From positions 121,415,490-121,479,489 of the forward strand of contig CM053032.1 of the NCBI GenBank assembly GCA_028564925.1: a DNA stretch of 64,000 bases, written 5' to 3'. Under the pieces are notes generated by a model. It had not been told where the DNA came from, made no database searches, and saw only the letters and a program-made list of their open reading frames with translations. Source of the stretch: Lithobates sylvaticus. Lineage: Eukaryota; Chordata; Amphibia; Anura; Ranidae. Both the position numbers and the translations under genes were made by a program. Below are positions 1 to 10,870 of this stretch, one piece after another; the stretch's first letter is position 1, and every line of letters starts with the position of its first letter.

Positions 1-361
1 ATATGCTTATTGCGATTTTTTTTACCAAAAATATGTAGAATAATACATATCGGCCTAAACTGAGGAAAACATTTTTTTTTTTTTTGTAAAAAAATTGGGA
101 TATTTATTATAGCAAAAAGTAAAAGATAGTGTTTTTTTTTTCAAAATTGTTGCTATTCTTTTGTTTATCGTGCATAAAATTAAACCGGCAGAGGCGATTA
201 AATACCACCAAAAGAAAGCTCTATTTGTGGGAAAAAAAGGACGTCAATTTTGTTTGGGTAAAGCGTCACATGACTGCGCAATTGTCAGTTAAAACAATGC
301 AGTGCCGTATCGCAAAAAATTGCCTGGTCATTGAGCAGCCAAATCTTCTGGGGCTGAAGTG
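1..361 (-). mobile_element. Partial TTAA-family non-autonomous element (copy 1 of 7)
   Basis: The window opens inside this repeat. It reads as the reverse complement of the first part of the longer copies at 28616, 29959, 40021 and 45409, and is parallel to 49332-50326. The core that all full copies share (CAAATAGAGCTTTCTTTTGG and its surroundings) lies at about 195-225 in reverse. The end GGGGCTGAAGTG at 349-360 matches the terminus of the 49332 copy, which continues GGTTAA; here that last piece has been lost. No protein is encoded. Short open frames here are chance. Confidence 0.8.
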
Positions 362-1016
362 TATAGTCAGTGCTGTAAATAATGTCCAGAACCATTTGAA
401 GACTTGACACGGTCAGTTTCTTATTTGGGAGGAATTAGTAGAAACATTCTTGTCAGTCTCCAAGGCAAAAGAAAGGGTGGAGGGGAATAAGTACTGCAAG
501 ACGTGCAATTGCCCTAAATGTCATTGGACTCCTTGTGAGAAGGAATGGGAATCAGAGTGGGATAGTATTCCCAAGAATAGGTGCCTACCAAAGAAGTAGA
601 GGTCCCAGGGTACAGGTGTATTACATCAGCATGTATGCATTTACAGTCACCCGTTCACTTCCACAGGCACCGGAACAAACCTCCTTCCCCTGCAAGGCTA
701 CTCTACCATGTACTTTACTGTCCCACCTGCATGAGGCAGGTGTTGCTAAGTAGGGTGGATGGAGCTCAGCAAACATCCATTTTCTGACCCTCCCTCAACT
801 GTACGTAAATGGCCTATTGATTTATTCAACTATAATTAAAGCTGCAAAGTTGTTTTTTATCTGCAGTCTAACCCGTTAAGTTTTGGATTATTTGCCAAAG
901 CCCTGCAAATGCTTTGTAAAAGCTTGCTATACGCACTGATCTTATACAAGTCAAAGCCCATGTGAACAAGGCTTTAGACAGTCAAAAATTTGATTTTAAG
1001 TTCACTTTAAATACTT
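362..1016. other. No recognisable feature
   Basis: No domain, repeat family or RNA gene recognised. Two overlapping 68-72 codon open frames at 535-787 show no family resemblance and are judged chance. A short hairpin (CACCTGC/GCAGGTG) lies near 724-742. Confidence 0.5.
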
Positions 1017-1019
1017 TAA

Positions 1020-1442
1020 AGCCCAATCCACATGCGCGGATTATCCGAGGACCAGGTCCGTCGGACCATGTCCGTCATACTTTGTCTGATGTTGGTTTTG
1101 CGTCACGGTCAGACAAAGTTGTCGGAAAATCTGATCATTCTGAACGTGGTGACGTTTGTTGCCTACGACGGGACTACGTAGAGGCTAGTAGCCAATAGCT
1201 TTGGTCTTGTAATGTGATCTGAGCATGCGTAGCACTTTGTCCGGTCGGACAACCGTACACACGATCGGATTTGGTGTGATCGGACCGTGTTGTCGGCAAA
1301 TCTATCCAGCAGGAGATAGGACTTTGTCCGTCGGACAATCCGACGTACACTGTCCGATGGTGCATACACACGGTCTGATTTTTCAACAACATTGTCCGAT
1401 CGGACAGAATCCATGCAAAAATCCAACCGTGTGTATGGGGCT
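1020..1442. mobile_element. PIF/Harbinger-type MITE, copy A
   Basis: A 423-bp non-autonomous element flanked by a TAA duplication (1017-1019 and 1443-1445). It runs from AGCCCAATCC to TATGGGGCT. The right terminus GTGTGTATGGGGCT is the inverse of the left end of copy B (3567-3992). Inside are many short inverted GTCCGATCGGAC-like blocks and the sequence TAGTAGCCAATAGCT. The 3-bp TWA duplication is typical of the PIF/Harbinger superfamily. It has no coding capacity and must depend on a transposase elsewhere. Confidence 0.85.
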
Positions 1443-1719
1443 TAAGACTGGTGGTTGTTTAGCCCTTATCACCCAGAGAAATGTTCACATTTGTGCTTTG
1501 TGCTTATTCATTTGCCAGTAAATGTGTCATTACTTGTGATACCCAAGTAATACATATATTGTATTATTTCATGTAAATAAGCCTTTTTGGCATTATTGTC
1601 TTTTACAAATTATGTCATTTTATGTATAATTTAAAGGCAAACATTGAAACATTTTTTTTTCTTCATCTATGACAGTGATCGATTTAAAACATGCAGTTTA
1701 ACTGAACTGGACAGGCTTG

Positions 1720-3330
1720 TCACCAAATCCAGGGACCCTCTGACCCTCTGACCTTTGCAGTGGATGCTTTGGTTACATGTAGGATCAGTTTAAACTGATG
1801 TGCACCTTTTAGCCCCTAGGTCTTCTTTACAGGATCGAGAAGGGTAGCATCTTGATCATTCTCATTGCCCTGAATTGATCCAGGGAGACGTGTTATTCAG
1901 ACATAATCAAACTTCTCTCCCAAAGCCCAACGTTCTATCCTGCTTCTCAATTGCTGGCTTTAATAGCATTGCTGTTAAAGCCATGGTCCTGAGGGATAGG
2001 GGATATTCAAATTCTGTTATTTAAAAACTCTTGAAGACTAGGAAGATTACTTTTCGTAAAGTCTACTATCACACCTGGAGAGCCTACTTTGCTTGGTGCA
2101 TTTCGAGGCACTTTTGTCCTAAAAAGTACTCCAAGTGATGTATCTTGGCCTTCCTCCAGTCAGATCTGGACCAAAATTGGCCTTCAGCACAATTAATGGA
2201 CAAATTTTGTCCCTGGCCATTCTGTTTCAGAGACGTTTGGCCGCTTACTCTTTAAGTAAAGGAAATCTATGGTCACAGAACATACATTAATTTTATAAAA
2301 AACAGTATTGCAATAGCAATATACACAATCGTTATCTTTGACAATTTAATATATGCTTTCTTGAAACATTTGCTGTTATGTTGTAAGTGTTGCTTTCAGC
2401 TGGCCTTTCCTTTTTTTAACAGCCTAGATTCCCTGCCTGCTTTGTAATTTCTCCTCTGCTGTTTACTTTTAATGTCCAAGGACTACAAATCCCATGGTAC
2501 TCAACTGCTTGCAAGCAGTGATTCCTGTGTGACATAGCAGTGTCTACTCCAAAGGGCATAGTGAAGGTTTGCCACAGAAGTAAATATGTGGGGATCTTCA
2601 CAAAGTAGGTTTACAGACTTCAAGATCATTCACATTAAGAAAATTATTGAAATGCAATGTGGAAATGAATATATGACTTTACATTTTGATCATACATACT
2701 CTATAAAACCTTTTTTCAGAGAGTCTTCCCCCTGTTTTCCCCCAGAAATTTCCTGTAAGGATTTTCCTGCCTCTCACTCTCCCATTGCTAGGTGGATCAG
2801 ACAAGTTATCGTTCAGGCTATAGTTTGAAGGATAGGGTTTCTCCCTTTCCTGTTTAAGCACATTTTACCAGATATGTTAGTTCTTCAGGGGCCTTTCCGC
2901 ATCAGGCATCTATTTCTCAGATTTACTGGACTATCGCCTAGGTTTCCATTTACACATTTGTTTAATTCTAGCAGGTGAATGTTGAAGCCTCCTCTAATGC
3001 CAGTTTCAGGCACAAGGTGCTACAAGCTATTCTCGAGTTTGTTGAGCCCTTTTTGTTTGTTATGTGGGCTGTGTTGCCCCTCAGCTGGACTGCTTCTGGA
3101 TGTCCCAATCATAATGATTTAAAGGAGTCTGTGTCCTGTACTGGATTGGACCTTTCAGAAATCTCATGGAGTACAGCACAAAACACAGAACCCTCTGCTT
3201 TGTTTTTACGATCGTCCTATTTATTGCTACAAAGCTGAGGCTAGCTGGCAGTAGGAGGGGTTTTATATGTTCCTGCACCCTTTTTATGCCAGTGTCCAAT
3301 CACCTGAAGGTACAGTAGATGAAAATCCTC
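1720..3330 (+). mobile_element. DIRS-type retroelement fossil (tyrosine-recombinase part and 3' region)
   Basis: Conceptual translation on the plus strand shows, in order, a stretch resembling the N-terminal part of DIRS tyrosine recombinases (SRK..TRKVYYHTWRAY-like, about 2000-2100), and then further right the catalytic C-terminal part (ARWIR-like near 2790 and an AH-TR segment near 2860). After these come the typical DIRS C-terminal tail and a conserved downstream region to about 3330. Roughly 2290-2600 does not match and looks like unrelated sequence. The copy is old and heavily broken. gag and RT are not present here. Family assignment rests on recalled DIRS recombinase patterns. Confidence 0.6.
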
Positions 3331-3566
3331 TGTCCTGTACTATACAACCAAAATAAACTAAAGAAACACTGCGCTGCCAAAAAATTCCTAGTAGCAGCTT
3401 ACACAACAAAAAGATAATTTTTGTTTGGAGATAAAGAAAGTACATAAAGTGTAGCACTGTCCTGTACTATACAACCAAGAAACTAAGCTTGTGTTTGGCA
3501 TTTTGAATATGTCAAGGGCTGTACCTGAGATCCCCTGTGTTAACCAAGTTGACCACTGCTGTCTTA

Positions 3567-3992
3567 AGCCCCATACACACGGTCGGACAATCCGCGGACC
3601 AGGTCCGTCGGACCATGTCCGTCATACTTTGTCCGATGTTGGTTTTGCGTACACACGGTCGGACAAAGTTGTCGGAAAATCCGATCATTCTGAACGTGGT
3701 GACGTTTGTTGCCTACGACGGGACTACGTAGAGGCTAGTAGCCAATAGCTTTGGTCTTGTAATGTGATCTGAGCATGCGTAGCACTTTGTCCGGTCGGAC
3801 AACCGTACACACGATCGGATTTGGTGTGATCGGACCGTGTTGTCGGCAAATCTTTCCAGCAGGAGATAAGACTTTGTCCGTCGGACAATCCGACGTACAC
3901 TGTCCGATGGTGCATACACACGGTCTGATTTTTCAACAACATTGTCCGATCGGACAGAATCCATGAAAAAGTCCGACCGTGTGTATGGGGCT
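3567..3992. mobile_element. PIF/Harbinger-type MITE, copy B
   Basis: A 426-bp element with TTA duplications at 3564-3566 and 3993-3995. Its terminal inverted repeats are AGCCCCATACACACGGTCGG and its complement CCGACCGTGTGTATGGGGCT, which are intact on both sides. It lies in the same orientation as copy A and is about 95 percent identical by eye; the last 300 bp are almost the same. The different duplications (TTA here, TAA in copy A) argue for two separate insertions rather than a local duplication. Confidence 0.9.
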
Positions 3993-3995
3993 TTA

Positions 3996-4792
3996 GATGG
4001 TTGGAGTACATTTTACATGTTTTTTTTTTTTCATGTATTATAGGGCCAAAACAAGTGGACATCCAATTTCAACACATCTTCAGTAGTATGTAGGTAAAAA
4101 AATGTAAAACGTGCTATTACTCTTTCCTATCACAATCATACTTGCAATTAGAAGCCGTGTGCAAGACCTTTTGAAAGGTGCCCCGAACCACACAACAGTG
4201 ACATCTGTCACTGAAAACTGTAGTTTAATAGTATACAGTATTTTTCACAATGTGCTTAGGTGTTCCTTTTTTATCCAGAAAATACATCTAAAAGGCAGAC
4301 ATCAACAGGCCTCTTCAGGAAGGAGACAGCTTTGGACCCATGACCAGAGATCATACCACTAGACTAGCGTAGTAGAAGGTTCAGCTTTACAGTATTTTCT
4401 TTTTGCCTGGATTTTGTGCAGATTATAAAATCATTGCTTTTTGTTCTGCAACAAACCAAATATTGTAGAAAAAAAAATGATACCCAAAGGTGTCCTTTAT
4501 TAACATGCATGTAATATGACATGCACCTTGTAAGCATTGGTAATATTGGTATGCACTGAGCATGTGGTATTTTAATGAATATACCTATTAGTATGCGCAG
4601 CATAAATTTTACTTCACTAATATGTCAAATTCATTTCCATACAGTTGGAAAATGAACCTTGCACAAAGCATATTTAAAGACCAAATAAAACAAATAAATA
4701 TTCATGAAGATCACATCTTGAAGACTGACACTGAAATTGCTTGACAATTCAATAACCACCAATTTTCATTTTAATATAAATGTTCTAATAAC
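3996..4792. other. AT-rich DNA without recognised features
   Basis: No family resemblance seen. The 83-codon frame at 4111-4362 is not supported as a gene. Confidence 0.5.
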
Positions 4793-5035
4793 TAATTTTA
4801 ATTATTAATTTACATTTATTGGGTATTGTGTTACATACTGTAGTTTCATAGTTGGTGAGGTTGAAAAAAAAAACAAGTCCATCAAGTCCAACCTGTGTGT
4901 GTGCTTTTATGTTAATATTATATAAAAAGAAAAACACAGGTTGGACTTGTGTCTTTTTTCAACCTCACCAACTATGTAACTATGTAACACAATACCCAAT
5001 ACATGTAAATTAATAATTAAAATGTGTTGGATTTC
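4793..5035. repeat. Palindrome of two head-to-head CR1 tails with their flanks
   Basis: Left arm about 4793-4900, right arm about 4933-5035, with an AT-rich spacer. The inner parts are the frog CR1 3' tail (TTTTTTCAACCTCACCAACT followed by ATGTAACTATGTAAC) facing outward in both directions. The match continues outside the tail: TATTGGGTATTGTGTTAC and TTTAATTATTAATTTACAT on the left are mirrored on the right. So an insertion plus its flank was duplicated in inverse orientation. Confidence 0.8.
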
Positions 5036-5127
5036 ATAATGCTACCAATTTTACTGTAAACATAAAGTACAGTAAGTTGTGTATTAATTATATGTGCTAT
5101 AACTGAATAGCATTATTGCACAGAAGA

Positions 5128-5495
5128 TACGCTATATTTCCAAAAGTATTGGGACACCTGCCTTTACACACAAATTAATGGCATCCCAGTCTTAGTCCCT
5201 AGGGTTCAATATTGAGTTGGCCCACCCTTTGCAGCTTTAACAGCAACAACCCTTCTGGGAAGGCTGTCCACAATGTTTAGGAGTGTGTCTATGGAAATTT
5301 TTGACCATTCTTTCAGAAGCGCATTTGTGAGGTCAGGCACTGATGTGAACGAGAAGGCCTGGCTCGCAGTCTCCGCTCTAATTCATCACAAAGGTGTTCT
5401 ATTGGTTTGAGGTCAGGACTCTGTGCAGGCCAGTAAAGTTCCTTCACTCCAAACTTGCTCGTCCATGTCTTTATGGACCTTGTCCATGCACACAT
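5128..5495 (-). pseudogene. Tc1-like transposon 3' fragment
   Basis: The left end begins close to a TA (5128-5129) with TATTTCCAAAAGTATTGGGA, a Tc1-type terminus. On the minus strand 5313-5495 encodes the C-terminal part of a DD34E transposase: WPAQSPDLKPIEHLCDELER, including the last catalytic Glu in PIEHL. The usual family length is about 340 residues and only about 60 remain. The upstream two thirds and the other inverted repeat are gone, replaced at about 5496 by MITE sequence. It is a dead relic. Confidence 0.85.
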
Positions 5496-5529
5496 AGGCT
5501 TTTAGCAGCATTAGAGGTAGGGGCTTTTT

Positions 5530-5586
5530 AGAGGCAGAAAAATTGGACTTTTGCTGGCGGAATTTTCCGCTCGTGTGTACAGGGCA
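5530..5586. mobile_element. Terminal fragment of a Harbinger-type MITE
   Basis: The segment TTTTGCTGGCGGAATTTTCC followed by GCTCGTGTGTACAGGGCA matches the right end of the element at 6391-6810 and stops at a TAA (5587-5589). The left part is missing. Confidence 0.6.
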
Positions 5587-5589
5587 TAA

Positions 5590-5828
5590 GGCTCCATGCA
5601 CACTGGGCCTAAAAAAATGGCAATTCGCTTGGCAGAAAAAAGCAATCATATAGAGCAGTTTTTGTACAAAGTTTAGACGAGTTTAGGAGAGTTTTGTGCT
5701 TGAGCTCAAAATATGCCTGTAATCATTCTAATGTGCATGGACACATAGGATAGCATTGAGCTGCTTCTACAGACAAGACACAAAACTCCTGTAGAAGCAG
5801 CATTTTTTAAGCCAGTGTGCATGGAGCC
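5590..5828. mobile_element. Short MITE with TAA duplications
   Basis: 239 bp bounded by GGCTCCATGCACACTGGGC and GCCAGTGTGCATGGAGCC, with TAA at 5587-5589 and 5829-5831. A second, weaker inverse end (GTGCATGAGGCC then TTA) occurs at about 5940-5953, so the unit may instead be a longer element ending there with the first pair internal. Non-coding. Confidence 0.7.
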
Positions 5829-5953
5829 TAAAAGCTCCTAAAAACTTGTAAAAGCTTTAAACACTTTTAACAAGCATCAGGCATTTTTTCTGCAAAAATG
5901 CTGCAGGCTTTTAGGAGAGTTTATAATAAACGCCCTTTGTGCATGAGGCCTTA

Positions 5954-6387
5954 TTGTTGAGACAGTTCCTTTATTTTTCAAGTTCCTACAGACTTTTTTT
6001 AAATTTCTGTGGCACTGATGGTAAGATCAGTATCATGTAGACCGTTCTACTTATTGGCTGGCTTGCTGCCCCATCACCAACACTTTCATGGTTGGTCTGC
6101 AATATTTTAATGATGGTGTCCCAAGATTAAAAATGATTTGTAGGTTCCATTCCAGTTCAATAAACTGGTCCCATCATCTCTACAATGAAAGCCTTAATTT
6201 TTTGTGGGGTTGTGGCCAAACATGCCAAAATAAATTGCCAGTACTTACAAATTGAAGTGACACTAAACTCTGGTTTTAAAAAAATATTTTCAAATAAGTC
6301 TTCTTAACTCAAAAAGTCCCTTCTATTGCTCTCAGCCTTCTCCAAATCTCTAAATTCCTTTTCCTGTTGCTCTAATCCGACTTGCTC
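5954..6387. other. No recognised feature
   Basis: Unremarkable AT-rich DNA. A remnant resembling AAGTGACACTAAACTCTGG near 6258 recalls the ends of other frog repeats but is too short to call. Confidence 0.4.
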
Positions 6388-6390
6388 TAA

Positions 6391-6810
6391 TACCGCGTAC
6401 ACAAGAGCGGATTTTCCATCGGAAAAATCTTGGATGTTTTCTCCGACAGAATTCCGCTAAAGCTTGGCTTGCATACACACGGTCACACAAATGATTGCTG
6501 AACTTTTGACCGTCAAGAACGCGGTGACGTACAAGACTACGACGAGCCGAGAAAATGAAGTGCAATGCTTCCGAGCATGCGTCAAATTGTTTTCGAGCAT
6601 GCGTAGGAATTTTGCGCATCGGAATTGTACAGGCGATCAGAATTTCCAATCAGAACTTTTTCCGACCGAAAAATTGAGAACCTGCTCTCAATCTTTTGCT
6701 GGCTGGCTGGAATTCCAGCAAAAGTCCGATAGAGCATACACACGGTCACATTTTCCGACCAAAAGCTCAGACTTTTGCTGGCGGGAATTTCCGATCGTGT
6801 GTATGCAGCA
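6391..6810. mobile_element. Harbinger-type MITE, second subfamily
   Basis: The ends TACCGCGTACACAAGAGCGG and (inverse) TGCTGCATACACACGATCGG form imperfect inverted repeats. They are flanked by TAA on the left and TTA on the right, which fits a TWA target with one later change. Internally it repeats TTTTCC(A/G)A blocks. Open frames of 99-116 codons on both strands arise from these internal repeats and are not genes. Confidence 0.75.
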
Positions 6811-6813
6811 TTA

Positions 6814-8084
6814 GGCTCATTCTGTGCATAGGCAGCCTATTGAAACTAATACCTGCAGAGACAAGGGGGGAAAAAAATCCCGGACACTTTTTTCTTAGAG
6901 TTATGCCACAGGGAACTTTATGGTGCTGTAGCTGATGTGTAGGTTTGGCATTAAAAATGAATGGCACCCCCGTGTGTTTGTTAAAGAGCAGCGTGTTTCT
7001 CTTGCGTGTTGGGAAGGTGCACAATTGTGTGTGTTCTTGAGATGCAATAGTGTGAATCTAGCCTTAGAGGGTGGCTACGTTCGTTCTCCATGGTTCCACT
7101 GTGTATGGGAACGTAGCCACCCTCTCTTGCTTGCATAGAGCAGTGTACATGACCACAACTAAAATGCATGGCTTATTCCAAACAAATGATAGTGAGGGTA
7201 ACATGAGAGGATAATTATTAATGTTTCTTAATGTTTTATGGCAAGAAGAGGCCTGAGAATGTATGGTCAAGAAAATTCAATGATTACTATACCATGCATG
7301 CCAGTCACCATTTCGATTTAATTACACCTGAAAAGAGAATTACTATAAAATGGGCCGGGAATAAGATATCTTCACACCCAATAACTACTGACAACATTAT
7401 CCTGAGGCCCCATTCAAACTATATGCTACATTAATGCATTGCATTACCATGCATTAAAGCATGCAGCATTAGGGCAACCCATTCATTTGAATTGGTTAGC
7501 AGTGAACCTTAACACATGAAAAAATAGACTTGCACTCTTTGTTTTGGAGCAGTGCACCATGAGGTACAGATGGTTCACATAAGTGTGTCCTGGTACCCTA
7601 CAGAGCAAGAACATTGTGATGCTCTGCCAAAGTGCATGAGGGAGTTTTCTCAAAATTAGTGAATGTGAGCAAAAGTGTGTTCGTGATAAAATAAAGTGTG
7701 TAAAGTGTTGTTGCAAAATGCATTAAAATACACCATTGACTGGAAGACCATTTTTTTTATTTTTCACATATGGTAAAATAAAAATTTTTGCTTCAAAATA
7801 CTCAGGGTTCTGTTTACATATGTTTTCACACAAGATTCACATAGATTTTACCCAAAGGGTCACACATTTAAATGGACCACGTGAATCATGCCTGAAACCA
7901 ATTATTAATTGATTAAGGATTAGAACCCCTGTGAGGTTTTACAGCTATCCAGAGCTCCATTAGGGAAATTTGCCCTCACTTTCTTTTCCGCTGACAACAA
8001 TTTCACACTAGACAGGAAACGTGGGAAAATCTGCAACAGGGACACATAAAAAAAAACTACTAAAGAAAAGCATTTTTTTTTCTG
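6814..8084. other. No gene; one perfect hairpin and MITE-like scraps
   Basis: A hairpin at 7066-7125 is listed separately. At 7405-7720 there are short inverted blocks (GCATTGCATTACCATGC) like a decayed MITE, without clear ends. No coding evidence. Confidence 0.4.
7066..7125. repeat. Perfect 17-bp inverted repeat (hairpin)
   Basis: Arms 7066-7082 (AGAGGGTGGCTACGTTC) and 7109-7125 are exact complements with a 26-base spacer. It probably marks the core of a decayed MITE. No other role is visible. Confidence 0.85.
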
Positions 8085-8216
8085 CTTGTGTTTAGGGATG
8101 GGCCCGGTGTTTGATTCAAACCCACGTTCGAACCGAACATCGGGCGTTCGCCCATTCGGCAAGCCCAGAACTATTTGGGCCGTTCGCATCACATACGTGT
8201 GATGCAAATGGCCCGC

Positions 8217-8396
8217 AATGCACTGCGCCAGTCGCAGTGCATTGCTGGCTGATGATTGGCCAAGCATGCACTGTGACCCCGCATGCTTGGCCAATCACAG
8301 CGCCGGCAGCGAGGAGAGCCATAATTGGCTACAGGCAGGATTCCTGTAGCCAATTATAGCTCAGAGGGTTTAGTACACGCCCCGCGGTATAAAAGG
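8217..8396 (+). promoter_or_regulatory. CCAAT/TATA promoter-like block inside the hAT element
   Basis: TATAAAAGG at 8388-8396 in a GC-rich context is preceded by several CCAAT boxes: ATTGG near 8256, GGCCAATCAC near 8288, ATTGG near 8325 and AGCCAATTATAG near 8348. This is a textbook RNA polymerase II core arrangement. Start of transcription would be expected about 30 bases downstream. Activity is inferred only. Confidence 0.55.
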
Positions 8397-8661
8397 CCGC
8401 CGCTGTGGCGGCCTAGTGCACTGTGTTCCGGCTGTGACTGTGATATAGGCAGACTGCTGATGCTGATTCATTATCATTACTGATCATTTGAATATATATT
8501 CATTCTGCTGATTGCACTGCGGCTGACAGTATCTGCAGTGCTGTGCTGTCTTATACATGCTGCTGTGCTGAGTGGTGACATTATCTGCTGCTGAGTCTAA
8601 CTTTATCTGCTGTGATTCTGGGGATTAGTCTGGTGCATTGCAGTATCACCTTTATACTATA

Positions 8662-9620
8662 AGGCATTTATAGGAGCTAGCGTGTGTGTCTGCTGTGTTA
8701 GTACAGCACACATAAAACCACCTCAGCCTCTCTATCTGTCATAAGGCCCTGTTGTTGTCATCTAAGGCAGCCAGGCATTTACAGGAGCTAGCGTGTGTGT
8801 CTGCTGTGTTAGTACAGCACACATATAACCACCTCAGCCACTCTATCTGCCGTAAGGCCCAGTTGTTGTCATCTAAGGCAGCCAGGCATTTACAGGAGCT
8901 AGCGTGTGTGTCTGCTGTGTTAGTACTGCCCACATAAAACCACCTCAGCCTCTCTATCTGTCGTAAGACCCAGTTGTTGTCATCTAAGGCAGCCAGGCAT
9001 TTACAGGAGCTAGCGTGTGTGTCTGCTGTGTTAGTACAGCCCACATAAAACCACCTCAGCCTCTCTATCTGCCATAAGGCCCTGTTGTTGTCATCTAAGG
9101 CAGCCTCTATCTGCCGTAAGGCCCAGTTGTTGTCATCTAAGGTAGCCTCTATCTGCCGTAAGGCCCAGTTGTTGTCATCTAAGGCAGCCAGGCATTTCCA
9201 GGAGCTAGCGTGTGTGTGTCTGCTGTGTTAGTACAGCACACATAAAACCACCTCAGCCTCTCTATTTGTCATAAGGCCCTGTTGTTGTCATCTAAGGCAG
9301 TCTCTATCTGCCGTAAGGCCCAGTTGTTGTCATCTAAGGCAGCCTCTGTCTGCCGTAAGGTCCAGTTGTTGTCATCTAAGGCAGCCAGGCATTTCCAGGA
9401 GCTAGCGTGTGTGTGTCTGCTGTGTTAGTACAGCACACATAAAACCACCTCAGCCTCTCTATTTGTCATAAGGCCCTGTTGTTGTCATCTAAGGCAGTCT
9501 CTATCTGCCGTAAGGCCCAGTTGTTGTCATCTAAGGCAGCCTCTGTCTGCCGTAAGGTCCAGTTGTTGTCATCTAAGGCAGCCAGGCATTTACAGGAGCT
9601 AGCGTGTGTGTGTCAGCATG
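8662..9620. repeat. Higher-order tandem array (111-bp unit plus 42-bp subunits)
   Basis: The landmark AGGCATTT(A/C)(C/T)AGGAGCTAGCG recurs at 8662, 8773, 8884, 8995, 9190, 9387 and 9584. The first three spacings are 111 bp. The next are 195, 197 and 197 bp, because two extra 42-bp subunits (GCCGTAAGGCCCAGTTGTTG type) are inserted per unit. The minus-strand 101-codon frame here (repeated NTADTHASSCKC) is only the array read through. Confidence 0.9.
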
Positions 9621-10034
9621 ACCCATTCATGTGCCCACCAAGAGTAACTGTAAGGGCTTACAGTGTTGTGGCAACACCGTCCACCACCACCAAAGGCCCA
9701 ATTTTTCTGCCCTGTTCAACAGGTGCATGCAATTACAAATCTTGATCTAATAATTCACAGCAGGGCCCATTCCTGTGCCCACCAAGAGTAACTGTGAGGG
9801 CTTACAGTGTTGTGGCAACACCAACATCTAACTGGGCAAATTTGTGCAGAGTATATACGGCAGGCCCCTACTTTCAAACATCCAACTTACAAACGACTCC
9901 TACTTGCAAACGGAAGGAGAAAACTGGAAGTGAGAGGAAATCTACCCCTAGGAAGGAAATTTCTATCCTGTTAGATTTAATTTGGGAAAAAGGTATATCC
10001 TCTCTACTGATGCTTTATCACCAATCCTTGTTTC

Positions 10035-10040
10035 AATAAA
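10035..10040 (+). promoter_or_regulatory. AATAAA in the hAT element
   Basis: The only well-placed poly(A) hexamer downstream of the 8388 TATA box. Together they would bound a non-coding transcript of about 1.6 kb containing the tandem array. Whether it is used is unknown. Confidence 0.35.
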
Positions 10041-10870
10041 AAACCCACTTTTCCAAAAAGATTTGTCATTGTGACGTAAAGTGAGGTGAAATGTTCTGAA
10101 CAGGTGCACAGACAGCAAAACAAATGTTACAGGGGTGATAACCCCTCCCTTTGTTCTCCAAAAAGCTTAAAAATAGATTTTTTTGGATGGAGCTACACTT
10201 AAAAATGTACCTGTTCAGATTCTACTTAAGAACAAACCTACAATCCCTGTCTTGTTTGCACCGCCTGTATACTGCTGTTCAGAGTATATAGGGTTGTAGG
10301 TATAGGGTTTTATTTTGGGCGTGGGGTTCCCCTTAATATCCATACAAGACCCAAAGGGGCTGGGGTGGGGGGGGGGGGGTGATGGGGTAGCCATGCCATT
10401 TTTTTCAAAGATTTTCAGCCATATTGCCAGGACAAGACATGACATTAAAGCCGCAAGCAGTTTTAAATGGCTTCTTTTTTTCCTTTACAAATGTAATTTT
10501 TTGTAGGGACAGTTCTAAACATGGGAAACACATGCCACTTCACAGGCATACTTTAGACAACCCCCAGGTACCATATTTAAAGGAATATTTCACTTTTTTT
10601 TTCACTTTATGCATCATTAAAATGACGGCTCCCGAAAAAACGTCAGTTTTTAAAACTTCTTTTTGCATTGATATATGTCCCCTGGGGCAGGACCCAGGTC
10701 CCCAAAACTGTTTTATGAAATTAATGGCCGTTATAATTAGCACTTTTGATTTCGAACGTTCGCGTCCATTGTAAAGAATAGGGTTCGAATATTCGCGCAA
10801 ACGTTCGGTCCGTTCGCAGGTTCTGGTGCGAACCGAACCCGGGGGTGTTCGGCTCATCCCTACTTGTGTT

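Larger units (their letters stand above)
8093..10862. mobile_element. hAT-type non-autonomous element, 2.77 kb
   Basis: Starts TAGGGATGGGCC and ends GGCTCATCCCTA, flanked by a perfect 8-bp direct repeat CTTGTGTT (8085-8092 and 10863-10870). An 8-bp duplication together with a TAGGGATG-type terminus is characteristic of the hAT superfamily. Subterminal regions on both sides are rich in GTTCGAAC/CGAACG motifs in inverse orientation. It encodes no transposase. Inside are a promoter-like block (8388), a tandem array (8662-9620) and an AATAAA (10035). The perfect duplication suggests a fairly recent insertion. Confidence 0.85.

Noticed and set aside
8662-9620. Link between this 197-bp unit and the 197-bp unit at 47.3 kb
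   Set aside because: Only the length agrees; the sequences are unrelated, so it is coincidence.
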